A stretch of DNA of 64,000 nt from Pirellulaceae bacterium (GTDB lineage Bacteria > Planctomycetota > Planctomycetia > Pirellulales > Pirellulaceae), in contig JANQLU010000042.1 in NCBI GenBank assembly GCA_028280445.1, positions 1 through 64,000 on the forward strand. Reading direction: 5' to 3'. Within the stretch, counting starts at the first letter, position 1. Each line of letters opens with the position of its first letter. Shown piece after piece: positions 44,451 to 52,730 of the stretch. The position numbers and the translations under genes were made by a program. Below the pieces are notes generated by a model. That model ran no database searches. It saw only the letters and a program-made list of their open reading frames with translations, and was not told the DNA's origin.

Positions 44451-46241
44451 TTAAATCAACTGCTGCTCGGCTTGAGCAGCCCAGGCGGGAAGTTTCGCTG
44501 TAAACTCGATCGGTTTCCCACTCGTCGGATGATTGAACCCAATTTTCCAGGCATGCAAATGAAGTCCTGTTTCCGGTGCATTTGGCTTTCCATCCAACTG
44601 ATACAGATCGTCGCCCAAAATCGGATGCCCCATACCCCAAAGATGAATGCGAATTTGGTTGGTTCGGCCCGTCACCGGTTGGCACCGAACCAGGGACGTA
44701 TCGTCGGCATTGCGACAGACAGTTTCAAACAACGTGTGGGCCGGGCTGCCGTCGGGATCGATTTCACGAGCTCCGGATTTTCCGGGAGCATTTGAAATCG
44801 GTTGATTCGATTCAAATCGGTCAGCTGTAGTGTGACTGACCACTTTGGCAACGTACTCTTTTCTGATGGTGTTGCCGCTGAACTGCTGCATGAGCGTTTT
44901 GGCAATCCGCCCTTTGCGAGCAAATACAACGACACCTGTGGTTTCAGCGTCCAAGCGATGCACAATCCGTAAATGATCTGTCTCAAAGGCGAGATTTAAC
45001 AGATTCAACAGTGAATTTCGATTAAATCGGCCACAAGGATGCATCGGAATCGGCGCCGGTTTGTTGACAACAATGATGTCGTCATCGACATAAATCAGTT
45101 CGATGTCGGTGTTCACATCCGGCTCGGTCTGCATGGGAAACAAATGTTCGATCCGACGTCCACCTCGCACCATCATTTCCGGATCGGTTAACGCCTCACC
45201 GTCAGCTTGCAAAAGTCCCGATTCGATTTTTTCTAACCAGGCATCACGACTGACGTGGGGATGGTAGTCGCACAAAAACTCAATCAACTTCCATCGATCG
45301 TAGCGCCCGGGAACATTCAGCGGGCGAGAATTTTCATAAGGGATCGATCCGGGCAGCGGATTGGCAATCTGTTGCAGCCGCGACTGCCGATATTCGATTT
45401 CAACCGCCATTTTTTCTTCTGGCGTTTTATAACAGTAGGGGCAACTGCGAGGCGGTTGGTACCGTCGATCGGCCTGATCATCGGCGGTCAACGGGTGTTG
45501 GCAAGCGTAACATTGAGTTGTTTCGGTTTCCTGCAATTGCGCGTCGAGCGCAACTCGTTTATCAAACACAAAACATTCGCCGTCGTAGTGATCTCCTCCG
45601 ACTTCTTCGAAGTATTTCAGAATACCCCCGTCCAGCTGATAAATTTCTTCGAACCCTTTGGACTCCATCAACGGCCCCGCTTTTTCGCACCGAATTCCGC
45701 CCGTACAAAACATGACGATCGGTTTTCGTTTCAACTCGGGAGAAAGTTGGTCGACCGCCGGTGAAAAATCTCTAAAGTTGTCCAGTCCAATGGGAATCGC
45801 GTTTTCGAATGTTCCCAATTCGATTTCGTAATCGTTGCGAACGTCCAGCAACGCAACATCTTTGCCATCGTCCAGCCACCGTTTTAGTTGGACTGCCGAA
45901 ATTTTTTCCGACGTTTTGTGTTCGGGAGCGATTCCATCCACCCCAAAGGCGATGATTTCATTTTTGATCCGCACCAGCATCCGACTAAACGGTTGGTGAT
46001 CGCTCCAGCTTTCTTTGGCCTGGAAATCGGCAAGTTCGTCGTACGATCGAATCATTTCCAGAAAAGCATCGATCGCTGCTCGCGTACCGGCAACAAACAG
46101 GTTAACCCCTTCGGCGGCTAGCAGCACGGTTCCCTTGAGTTCCAACTCTCGGGCGCGTTCTAAAATCTCCCGCCGCCGAGCTTCCAATTCCCCGAGGCTG
46201 ACAAATTTATATCCAGAAATATTGACGAACGAATTTGTCAT
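44451..46241 (-). CDS. fusion of tRNA uridine-34 hydroxylase (TrhO, rhodanese type) and RluA-family pseudouridine synthase
   Basis: 596 aa from the ATG at 46241, where TrhO homology starts (57 more codons are open upstream without similarity). Residues 1-~320 are TrhO/UPF0176: GTVLLAAEGVNLFVAGT, LDVRNDYEIELGTFENAIP, the rhodanese loop VMFCTGGIRCEKA with catalytic Cys, LDGGILKYFEEVGG, and zinc-like CYAC/CPYC pairs. Residues ~345-596 are an RluA-type synthase with an S4-like lead-in and the active-site block IVHRLDAETTGVVVFA (catalytic Asp), then RCQPVTGRTNQIRIHLW and LHLHAWKIGFNHP. Both halves modify RNA, so one protein may install two marks, perhaps on the same tRNA; that is inference. Confidence 0.93.
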   Translation of the reverse strand: MTNSFVNISGYKFVSLGELEARRREILERARELELKGTVLLAAEGVNLFVAGTRAAIDAFLEMIRSYDELADFQAKESWSDHQPFSRMLVRIKNEIIAFGVDGIAPEHKTSEKISAVQLKRWLDDGKDVALLDVRNDYEIELGTFENAIPIGLDNFRDFSPAVDQLSPELKRKPIVMFCTGGIRCEKAGPLMESKGFEEIYQLDGGILKYFEEVGGDHYDGECFVFDKRVALDAQLQETETTQCYACQHPLTADDQADRRYQPPRSCPYCYKTPEEKMAVEIEYRQSRLQQIANPLPGSIPYENSRPLNVPGRYDRWKLIEFLCDYHPHVSRDAWLEKIESGLLQADGEALTDPEMMVRGGRRIEHLFPMQTEPDVNTDIELIYVDDDIIVVNKPAPIPMHPCGRFNRNSLLNLLNLAFETDHLRIVHRLDAETTGVVVFARKGRIAKTLMQQFSGNTIRKEYVAKVVSHTTADRFESNQPISNAPGKSGAREIDPDGSPAHTLFETVCRNADDTSLVRCQPVTGRTNQIRIHLWGMGHPILGDDLYQLDGKPNAPETGLHLHAWKIGFNHPTSGKPIEFTAKLPAWAAQAEQQLI

Positions 46242-46826
46242 CTTGAATCCAGCGTGAGTGCAGGCCCATTTTTTGTTAGCGCTGCAAACGTTTACTATTT
46301 GAAAATGGGTTGGCGGCGTTTTCTCGCTCGGGCAAAACGGTGGCCCAATGGGTGAATACGGCTCATCACCTGATTTTATTGAATCAGATTTTGCGGCGAT
46401 GAAAATGGGGCCCAAGCAGTCAGACAGTCGAACTCGGTAGATTTAAACCAGTACCGAATGTTACGCAAAGGGTTATAATTCGAGAATAGGCGTGTGGGTA
46501 GAAAGACTCAAAAAATGCCAGCGCAGCCGAAACTTGAGAGGAATTTGAATTGGCAACGAAAAAATTGGGCTTAGAAATAACGAAGGGTTCCCGCTCGCCG
46601 CAACAGGAACCCTTCAATTTTGGCTGTCCGAAACATCGGAAAGTTTATTTCCTACGCTCGGAGACCCACAGCCATTATTTAACTTCGGAATGCTTTCATT
46701 TATTCTTTAAAACATGGAACTCACCGTCGTGAGCGTTACAAAGCGCAAAGTTTAACTGACCCGACGCGGTCCAAAACAAAGACCTTGAAAATGCCCCGAA
46801 AAGCGGGGGAATGGAAAACGAAAACG
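46242..46826. promoter_or_regulatory. intergenic region with a hairpin upstream of carA
   Basis: 585 nt between divergent genes. AAGGGTTCC (46583-46591) pairs perfectly with GGAACCCTT (46606-46614) over 14 nt, followed by CAATTTT. It could be a weak terminator or part of a carA leader; carA is controlled by pyrimidines or arginine in many bacteria. Nothing else is recognisable; small frames in the region lack ribosome binding sites. Confidence 0.4.
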
Positions 46827-47990
46827 ATGATACGAAACCCTGTCGACATGAAACCGGCAAAACTTGCTCTCGAAGACGGAACTGTTTTTGCCGGTTGTAG
46901 CTTTGGTGCCGAAGGAGAAACCAGTGGGGAAGTCGTCTTTAACACGGCCATGACCGGTTATCAGGAAATTTTGACCGACCCCAGCTACCGGGGCCAGATC
47001 CTGACCATGACTTACCCCGAAATGGGAAATTATGGAGTTAACGACGAAGATTTTGAAAACAAACATCCCCATTTGACCGGCTTTATCGTCCGACAACACA
47101 GTCGGATTCACAGCAATTTCCGTTCGACGGGATCCCTGGCAGAATTCCTTGCGCAACACAATATCGTGGGAATTTGTGAGATCGACACCCGCGCACTCGT
47201 TCGTCGGATCCGCACCGAAGGGGCCATGCGAGGCGTCATCTCGACGGTTGATCTTGACGATCAATCGCTGATCGAAAAAGCCAGAGCGAGCCAAGGGTTG
47301 GTTGGACGTGATTTGGTCCGCGAGGTTTTGCCGGATCAACCGGTTCACTGGGATCAACAACTAAGCCAATGGTGGGATCTGGTCAGCGAAAATTCAGAAA
47401 AAAAACCGGATGGCGACATGCCACATCTGGTCGCGTTGGATTTTGGGATGAAGTGGAATATTGGCCGGCATCTGTGCAACCAAGGCTGTCGCGTCACGAT
47501 TTTGCCGGGAACAGCCACGGCCAGCGAGATTATGGAACATCAACCGGACGGTGTGTTTTTATCCAATGGCCCGGGGGATCCGGAGCCGCTGGATTACGCT
47601 ATCCAGACCATCCGCGAATTGCTCGGCAAGGTTCCGATTTTCGGAATTTGCCTGGGGCACCAATTATTGGCATTGGCTTGTGGAGCGAAAGCGTTCAAAC
47701 TGAAATTCGGGCATCGAGGTGCGAACCAGCCAGTTCACAACTTGGAAACCGGAAAAGTCGAAATTACCTCGCAAAACCACGGGTTTGCGATCGAAGAATC
47801 GAATTTGCCGGACGAGTTGGAAATAACACATCGAAACCTGAATGACAACACGATTGCCGGGTTGCGGCATAAAACCCATCCAGCGTTTGGCGTCCAGTAC
47901 CATCCGGAAGCTTCTGCTGGCCCCCACGACAGCCAATATTTGTTTGAACGGTTTATGTCCATGATTTCATGTGCCGGCGCAAACAACTAA
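46827..47990 (+). CDS. carA: carbamoyl-phosphate synthase small subunit
   Basis: About 387 aa. N-terminal CarA domain: MKPAKLALEDGTVFAGCSFGAEGETSGEVVFNTAMTGYQEILTDPSYRGQI, then GICEIDTRALVRRIRTEGAMRG. The glutaminase half has the nucleophile Cys in PIFGICLGHQLLALACG and the His/Glu partners in GVQYHPEASAGPHDS, so glutamine hydrolysis is expected. It feeds ammonia to CarB for pyrimidine and arginine synthesis; carB is not adjacent. The start is uncertain: TTG 46785, ATG 46827 and ATG 46848 share the frame, and family N-termini favour the last two. Confidence 0.96.
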   Translation: MIRNPVDMKPAKLALEDGTVFAGCSFGAEGETSGEVVFNTAMTGYQEILTDPSYRGQILTMTYPEMGNYGVNDEDFENKHPHLTGFIVRQHSRIHSNFRSTGSLAEFLAQHNIVGICEIDTRALVRRIRTEGAMRGVISTVDLDDQSLIEKARASQGLVGRDLVREVLPDQPVHWDQQLSQWWDLVSENSEKKPDGDMPHLVALDFGMKWNIGRHLCNQGCRVTILPGTATASEIMEHQPDGVFLSNGPGDPEPLDYAIQTIRELLGKVPIFGICLGHQLLALACGAKAFKLKFGHRGANQPVHNLETGKVEITSQNHGFAIEESNLPDELEITHRNLNDNTIAGLRHKTHPAFGVQYHPEASAGPHDSQYLFERFMSMISCAGANN

Positions 47991-48024
47991 CAATGGCGTC
48001 CATTTTTATAAAGAAAGATCTGCT

Positions 48025-48396
48025 ATGAAAAACCTCGTTCTGTACGTATCGCTTGGATTGCTTTCTCTTACGCTGGTTGGCTGCGGATCAAAAGCCGATC
48101 GCTTGATCAAAAAACAGATCAAGCTGATGAACAAAGTCGCGGATCGAATGGAAAACGGAGCTACCGAAGCTGACATCAAAGATTTGACAGACGAAATGAA
48201 AGAAATCGGTAAACAACTCGATGAATTGGAGCTGTCCGAAGAAGAAAAGAAAAAACTCGAAGAAAAATACAAAGACGATATGAAGGAAGCGACCGAACGT
48301 ATGATGAAAGCGGCGTTCAAAGGTGCCATGGATAAAATGAAAAAAGAAATGGGCAAAGGCGGTTTCAACAAAGGCGCCCCATCGTTTGGCAAGTAA
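48025..48396 (+). CDS. small Lys/Glu-rich lipoprotein
   Basis: 123 aa from the ATG at 48025: lipoprotein signal MKNLVLYVSLGLLSLTLVGCGSK with lipobox LVGC. The mature protein is almost entirely charged helix (LIKKQIKLMNKVADRMENGATEADIKDLTDEMKEIGKQLDELELSEEEKKKLEEKYKDD in part) with a heptad-like pattern that suggests a coiled coil, and ends in GGFNKGAPSFGK. It lies 34 nt after carA on the same strand. No family or function recognised; likely an envelope protein. Confidence 0.8.
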   Translation: MKNLVLYVSLGLLSLTLVGCGSKADRLIKKQIKLMNKVADRMENGATEADIKDLTDEMKEIGKQLDELELSEEEKKKLEEKYKDDMKEATERMMKAAFKGAMDKMKKEMGKGGFNKGAPSFGK

Positions 48397-48401
48397 AGGT
48401 C

Positions 48402-48513
48402 GTAGGGCCGGTTCCTACCGGCCGATTTGATGGTTTGATTGGCCAATTCTATTTGTCAGCCAATTAAACTATTTGGCGTATTTGATTAACCGGCCGGTGG
48501 GAACCGGCCCTAC
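48402..48513. repeat. GGGCCGGTTCC palindrome between the lipoprotein and DtxR genes
   Basis: Left arm at 48402-48423 (one mismatch, GTTCCTACC) and right arm at 48492-48513, with a ~68-nt AT-rich middle. The right arm contains CTA at 48510-48512, the complement of the dtxR-type gene's TAG stop. Confidence 0.92.
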
Positions 48514-49220
48514 AATATGACGACTTTAAAATTCTTGGCGGCCTGGATGGAAACCGTCGTTGTTTTGTCGCTGGATCTGACCGATACGGTTGCGGCTGCG
48601 GCGTTTTGACCGACGACTTCGCCGCGACCGCCAATTTTGAGTCCCGCCGATTTTACAAAATTGAGAAACTCGGGAGATTGATCGGTGACTGCTTCGAGTC
48701 GAAACTGACATCCCGGCGTCGCCTCGCTCAGCAAAATCGTTTTGGGATATTTGACCGTACCGTCGCTTTTGGGAATCGGAGAACCATGCGGGTCGGTTTC
48801 GGGATAACCCAAATATTGGTCAATCCGGTCGACTAAAAAATCGCTAACCGCATGTTCCAGATTTTCTGCCTCTTCGTGCACCTGTTTCCAATCCAAATTC
48901 AATGTCTCGACCAAAAACGCTTCGATCAATCGATGCCGGCGCAAAACACGCAATGCCAAAGCGTTTCCAGCTTCGGTCAGTCGGACGCCTTCGTACGGTT
49001 TGTATTCGACCAGCCCGGATTCACTCAACGTTTTGAGCATGCTGGTGACCGTTCCCGGCGACACGTTCAACGATTCGGCGATGGCACCGGTTGAAACCGG
49101 CGGCAAAATTCGCTCGCCCAGCGAATAAATCGTCTTGATATAGTTTTCAATCGTGAGACTGGCCAAAGTATCACCGATGGTACAAATTACGTCTGGTTCA
49201 CAAGAAGCCAAGTGTACCAC
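48510..49220 (-). CDS. DtxR/MntR-family metal-dependent regulator
   Basis: 236 aa. N-terminal winged helix: TIENYIKTIYSLGERILPPVSTGAIAESLNVSPGTVTSMLKTLSESGLVEYKPYEGVRLTEAGNALALRVLRRHRLIEAFLVETLNLDWKQVHEEAENLEHAVS in outline, with the HRLIE and H-E-E-A-E-x-LEH metal-site region of the family. A C-terminal ~75-residue domain is FeoA/SH3-like. It should repress metal uptake or storage genes with Fe2+ or Mn2+. A GTG at 49220 and a TTG at 49166 are both possible starts. It is divergent from mch by 38 nt or 92 nt. The TAG stop lies in a dispersed palindrome. Confidence 0.92.
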   Translation of the reverse strand: MVHLASCEPDVICTIGDTLASLTIENYIKTIYSLGERILPPVSTGAIAESLNVSPGTVTSMLKTLSESGLVEYKPYEGVRLTEAGNALALRVLRRHRLIEAFLVETLNLDWKQVHEEAENLEHAVSDFLVDRIDQYLGYPETDPHGSPIPKSDGTVKYPKTILLSEATPGCQFRLEAVTDQSPEFLNFVKSAGLKIGGRGEVVGQNAAAATVSVRSSDKTTTVSIQAAKNFKVVIL

Positions 49221-49258
49221 ACACTGGTTTTGTCATAACCCGAAATAAAACTTTCACA

Positions 49259-50218
49259 ATGCCTTCTTTAAACGAATCCAGTTGGAACCTCGTTCAGCGA
49301 GCGGTTGATCGCGCTGAACGATTAAAAATTCACTCACACCAAGTCGAGGGAGCCACGATTGTTGATTTCGGCGTCGACGTCACCGGCGGACTCGAAGCCG
49401 GATTGGCACTCGCCGAAATCTGTTTGTCCGGCCTGTGTACGGTGACGCTCAAACAGATGGAAAATTGTCCCGCCTTGCCGGCGCTCCAAGTCCACACGGA
49501 TCATCCTCGGCACGCTTGTATTGGATCGCAATACGCCGGTTGGGAACTGAAGGTCGGTGATTTTTTTGCGATGACTTCGGGACCGGCGCGCTGTCTTCAC
49601 GAGAATCCCGAAGAAATCATCGTGGCGTCAGGCATCGACGAATCATCCGATTGTGCCGTCGGTATTATGGAAACGCGCGTTCTGCCGGATGCATCGGTGG
49701 TTGACCATTTCGCCGCACAATGTGGCGTCTCCAAAGAGCGAGTCGCAATCTGTGTTGCACCAACGGCCAGTTTTGCAGGTTCGATTCAAATTGTTGCCCG
49801 CAGCATCGAAACGACTTTGCACAAATTGCACGAAATCGGTTTTGATTTAAAACAAGTCGTTTCAGCGATGGGATCAGCTCCCATTCCCGTTTTCGGTCGC
49901 GACGATTTTGCCGCGTTGGGATGGACCAACGACTGTATCTTGTATGGAGCAAGTGCGACCGTGTGGGTGGATAGTGACGATCATGAACTAGAAAAAATAG
50001 GACCTCAAACTCCGAGTGCGTCATCGCGGGATTTTGGCCTGCCGTTCATCGAATTGTTTAAAAAATACGATTGCGATTTTTACAAAGTTGACAAAATGTT
50101 GTTCTCTCCGGCTCAAGTCACTTTTAATAATATTCGTACGGGAAATTCATTCACGTTTGGCGAAACACGATTGGACATCCTACAAAGCTCACTGAACCTG
50201 GGCTCGGACAACGAATGA
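49259..50218 (+). CDS. mch: methenyltetrahydromethanopterin cyclohydrolase
   Basis: 319 aa, the usual length. Family blocks: TIVDFGVDVTGGLEAGLALAEICLSGLCTV, MTSGPARCL, PTASFAGSIQIVARSIETTLHKLHEIGFD, GSAPIPVFGRDDFAALGWTNDCILYGA and MLFSPAQVTFNNIRTG. Mch converts methenyl-H4MPT to formyl-H4MPT in the tetrahydromethanopterin C1 pathway known from methanogens, methylotrophs and planctomycetes. In bacteria it usually serves formaldehyde oxidation or detoxification. The stop overlaps the next gene by 4 nt. Other genes of the pathway (fae, mtdB, ftr, fhc) are not in this window. Confidence 0.96.
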   Translation: MPSLNESSWNLVQRAVDRAERLKIHSHQVEGATIVDFGVDVTGGLEAGLALAEICLSGLCTVTLKQMENCPALPALQVHTDHPRHACIGSQYAGWELKVGDFFAMTSGPARCLHENPEEIIVASGIDESSDCAVGIMETRVLPDASVVDHFAAQCGVSKERVAICVAPTASFAGSIQIVARSIETTLHKLHEIGFDLKQVVSAMGSAPIPVFGRDDFAALGWTNDCILYGASATVWVDSDDHELEKIGPQTPSASSRDFGLPFIELFKKYDCDFYKVDKMLFSPAQVTFNNIRTGNSFTFGETRLDILQSSLNLGSDNE

Positions 50219-51126
50219 ATATCTGTGTCATTGCCCAACCGTCGAGTTGGTATGTTGCCGATTTGAAACGCGCCGCCAGTCGTCATGGTGATCAAATTCT
50301 GGTTACCCAATTCTCGGAAATTACGGGGCAAGTTGGTATCGAGTCCGATCAATTCGGTCCCCACAAAACAGATCAAATTGATTTAGTATTGGTCCGTTCG
50401 ATGCCTCCCGGCAGTCTCGAACAAGTTGTTTTTCGGATGAACGCCATCCAGCAGTTTGCCGTGCAAACGCAAATCCCGATCGTCAACGCTCCCCGCTCCA
50501 TGGAAATTGCGGTTGATAAATATCTGTGCCTTTGCAAACTTGCATCGGCCCGCCTGCCTGTTCCCCAATCACGAGTCAGCCAAAAATCTGAACTTGCCAT
50601 GGAACATTTTTTTGAACTCGATTCCAACGTCGTTGTGAAACCGATTTTTGGCGGTGAAGGCCGTGGCGTCATGCGAATCGACTGCGAAGATTTGGCCTGG
50701 CGAACTTTCAAGACTTTGGAACGATCGAATTCTGTTATTTATTTGCAACAGTTTATCGAAGCGGATCAGCGGGACACACGAATCCTGCTCATCGGTGACG
50801 AACATTTCGTCATGCAACGTCACAACCCCGACGATTGGCGAAGCAACGTATCTCGCGGTGCAAAAACCTATCCCGCCCAGGCATCAGAATCACAACTGCA
50901 ATTGGCTCGACGTGCAGCAGAGGCTTGTGGCTGCGTAATCGCCGGTATCGATTTGATCACCGATCAAAAAAACCAGCAGGATTACATTCTCGAGGTCAAC
51001 GCCGTTCCAGGCTGGCAGGCGCTCGGGCAATGCCTCGACGTCGATATTGCCGATCATGTTTTGAATTTCTGTCGTACGGTTGTTGAACAATCGCAACCCA
51101 AAGCGCGAGCGAGGGACCTCAAGTAG
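50215..51126 (+). CDS. ATP-grasp (RimK-type) ligase linked to mch
   Basis: 303 aa, coupled to mch by an ATGA overlap. ATP-grasp features: NAPRSMEIAVDKYLCLCKLASARLPVPQS, the glycine loop VVVKPIFGGEGRGVMRI, YLQQFIEADQRDTRILLIGD, and the metal-binding IAGIDLITDQ and YILEVNAVPGWQALG (Glu, Asn). This is the RimK/LysX branch, which adds amino acids to a carboxyl group. In methylotroph H4MPT clusters an ATP-grasp gene beside mch is thought to act in cofactor synthesis; adding glutamate to the pterin is the likely reaction, by analogy with MptN. Its TAG stop is the first TAG of a dispersed repeat. Confidence 0.92.
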   Translation: MNICVIAQPSSWYVADLKRAASRHGDQILVTQFSEITGQVGIESDQFGPHKTDQIDLVLVRSMPPGSLEQVVFRMNAIQQFAVQTQIPIVNAPRSMEIAVDKYLCLCKLASARLPVPQSRVSQKSELAMEHFFELDSNVVVKPIFGGEGRGVMRIDCEDLAWRTFKTLERSNSVIYLQQFIEADQRDTRILLIGDEHFVMQRHNPDDWRSNVSRGAKTYPAQASESQLQLARRAAEACGCVIAGIDLITDQKNQQDYILEVNAVPGWQALGQCLDVDIADHVLNFCRTVVEQSQPKARARDLK

Positions 51127-51390
51127 GGCCGGTTCCCACCGGCCGTTTTGTTGGATTCGCCCGGTGGGAACCGGCTTTACGGTTTGGGTGGCACTGGCCC
51201 CAGCCAGTGGTTGCGGTTTCCTTGGCTTCAAGCACTGAGATCAAATTCAATTCGTGACGTTGTTGTGGGTAGTTTGATACCCCAGCACTGGCAGAGGCCA
51301 GTGGCACCCAAAATGAGAGATTCAGTGTAGCTGTAGGGCCGGTTCCCACCGGCCGTTTTGTTGGATTCGCCCGGTGGGAACCGGCCCTAC
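51123..51390. repeat. composite repeat: CACTGGC element flanked by two near-identical palindromes
   Basis: Palindrome copies occupy 51123-51180 and 51333-51390; they share loop sequence GTTTTGTTGGATTCGC and differ only near the right end. Between them lies the CACTGGC element (51187-51310), the inverse of the copy at 42888-43022. The whole looks like one mobile unit or an insertion of one repeat beside a duplicated other. Confidence 0.9.
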
Positions 51391-51421
51391 GGCTTGCGAT
51401 TTTAGAGTCTGCGATTGCTGC

Positions 51422-52606
51422 TTAATCGCCGTAGTGTTCGCGGATGCGACAGATTTCTTTGATTTCCGCAAAAAATGCATCGACAACTTCTGGGTCAAAA
51501 CTCGAACCGCGTTCCGATGCAATGATCTCCAATGCACGTTGAATTTCAAAAGCCTCTTTGTAAGGCCGTGCGCTGGTCAATGCATCAAACACATCAGCGA
51601 CTGCCACGATGCGACCTTCGATTGGAATCTGCTGGCCTTCTAACCCGTAAGGATACCCTTGACCGTTCCATTTTTCGTGATGCGTCAGCGCGATGTTCGA
51701 CGCCAGAACCAACATGGATTTATCATCGCTGCCATAGATTTGTCGATCTTGAATCGCCAACGGTTCGATAATTTGCCCGCCGATTTGGCAATGACGTTTC
51801 ATCACTTCGAATTCTTCGGAAGTGAGTCGATCGGGACTCATCAGGATGCTGTCGGGAATTCCAATTTTGCCAACATCGTGCAATTGAGCCGCGAGACGAA
51901 TTCGATCGCAATACAATTGGTCAAAACCAAGTTTTTCAGCGATCACGGCGGTGTACATGCCAACTCGAATGACATGTTGCCCCGTCACGTTGTCGCGAAA
52001 CTCGGCGGCGTTGGCGAGGCAATGAATGATCTGTTCGCGAGATTTTTGCAGTTGCATAGTTCGCAACTGAACTTCTTTTTCCAACGTATCCGCATTGTTC
52101 GACAATTGATCCTGATGGGCTTTGACAAACAAAGCGTTTCGTACCCGCAGAATCAAATCATTGGGGTCGACCGGTTTGTTGAGAAACTCGGTGGCACCCA
52201 GCGACAGTGCTTTTTGTTTGGTTTCTTTATCACTCGACGCACTCAAGACGATGAACGGAATATATTTCATCTCATCGTCGACCTGCCGGAATTTCAGAAT
52301 ATCGAGTCCGGTGATATCGGGCATCATGATATCGCACAGAACGACATCGGGCTTTTCGCGTTTAATCGCTTCGATGGCCTGATTGGAATCAGAAATCGTT
52401 GTGAAATTCTGATATCCCGCGGTACTCAAAAAACGGCGAACCACTCGAATTACCAACGGTTCGTCATCGATGATAACGACTTTGGCGAGTTTGGGATTAT
52501 GAGCAATCGAGTTCGAGGCAGGCGCTCCATTGCTCGGCACCACAGCAGTGACGGGTACAGACCCCGATACATCAGGAGCAATCGCGTTAGCAGTTTGGTC
52601 GAGCAT
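51422..52606 (-). CDS. response regulator with HD-GYP phosphodiesterase domain
   Basis: 394 aa. Residues ~40-160 are a receiver (Asp47/Asp48 pair, phospho-acceptor Asp92 in LCDIMMPD, Lys144). A coiled linker (165-195) leads to an HD-GYP domain with the catalytic HD at 243-244 in AAQLHDVGKIGIPDSIL, a second His set in RHCQIGGQII and LTHHEKWNGQGYPYGLEG (GYP 317-319) and VAVADVFDALTSARPYK. It should hydrolyse cyclic di-GMP when phosphorylated. It follows the hybrid kinase gene by 124 nt on the same strand, so the two are a likely pair. Confidence 0.95.
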   Translation of the reverse strand: MLDQTANAIAPDVSGSVPVTAVVPSNGAPASNSIAHNPKLAKVVIIDDEPLVIRVVRRFLSTAGYQNFTTISDSNQAIEAIKREKPDVVLCDIMMPDITGLDILKFRQVDDEMKYIPFIVLSASSDKETKQKALSLGATEFLNKPVDPNDLILRVRNALFVKAHQDQLSNNADTLEKEVQLRTMQLQKSREQIIHCLANAAEFRDNVTGQHVIRVGMYTAVIAEKLGFDQLYCDRIRLAAQLHDVGKIGIPDSILMSPDRLTSEEFEVMKRHCQIGGQIIEPLAIQDRQIYGSDDKSMLVLASNIALTHHEKWNGQGYPYGLEGQQIPIEGRIVAVADVFDALTSARPYKEAFEIQRALEIIASERGSSFDPEVVDAFFAEIKEICRIREHYGD

Positions 52607-52730
52607 TGATATTTTGGAGTAAAAAAACGTTAACTTTTAACTGTAGCTTTTTGTTTATTCGTCTAAGCAGTTAGTCGAAGACTTCGATAAACTGCGTTCA
52701 ATTGCGAGATCTTTATGTTGTTTTTGCCAT

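Noticed and set aside
46242..46415. N-terminal 58 residues before TrhO
   Set aside because: No similarity to the family, odd composition, and TrhO homology starts at the internal ATG at 46241.
46550..46732. 60-codon frame before carA as a leader peptide
   Set aside because: No ribosome binding site and no run of Arg or pyrimidine-related codons; it only overlaps the hairpin.
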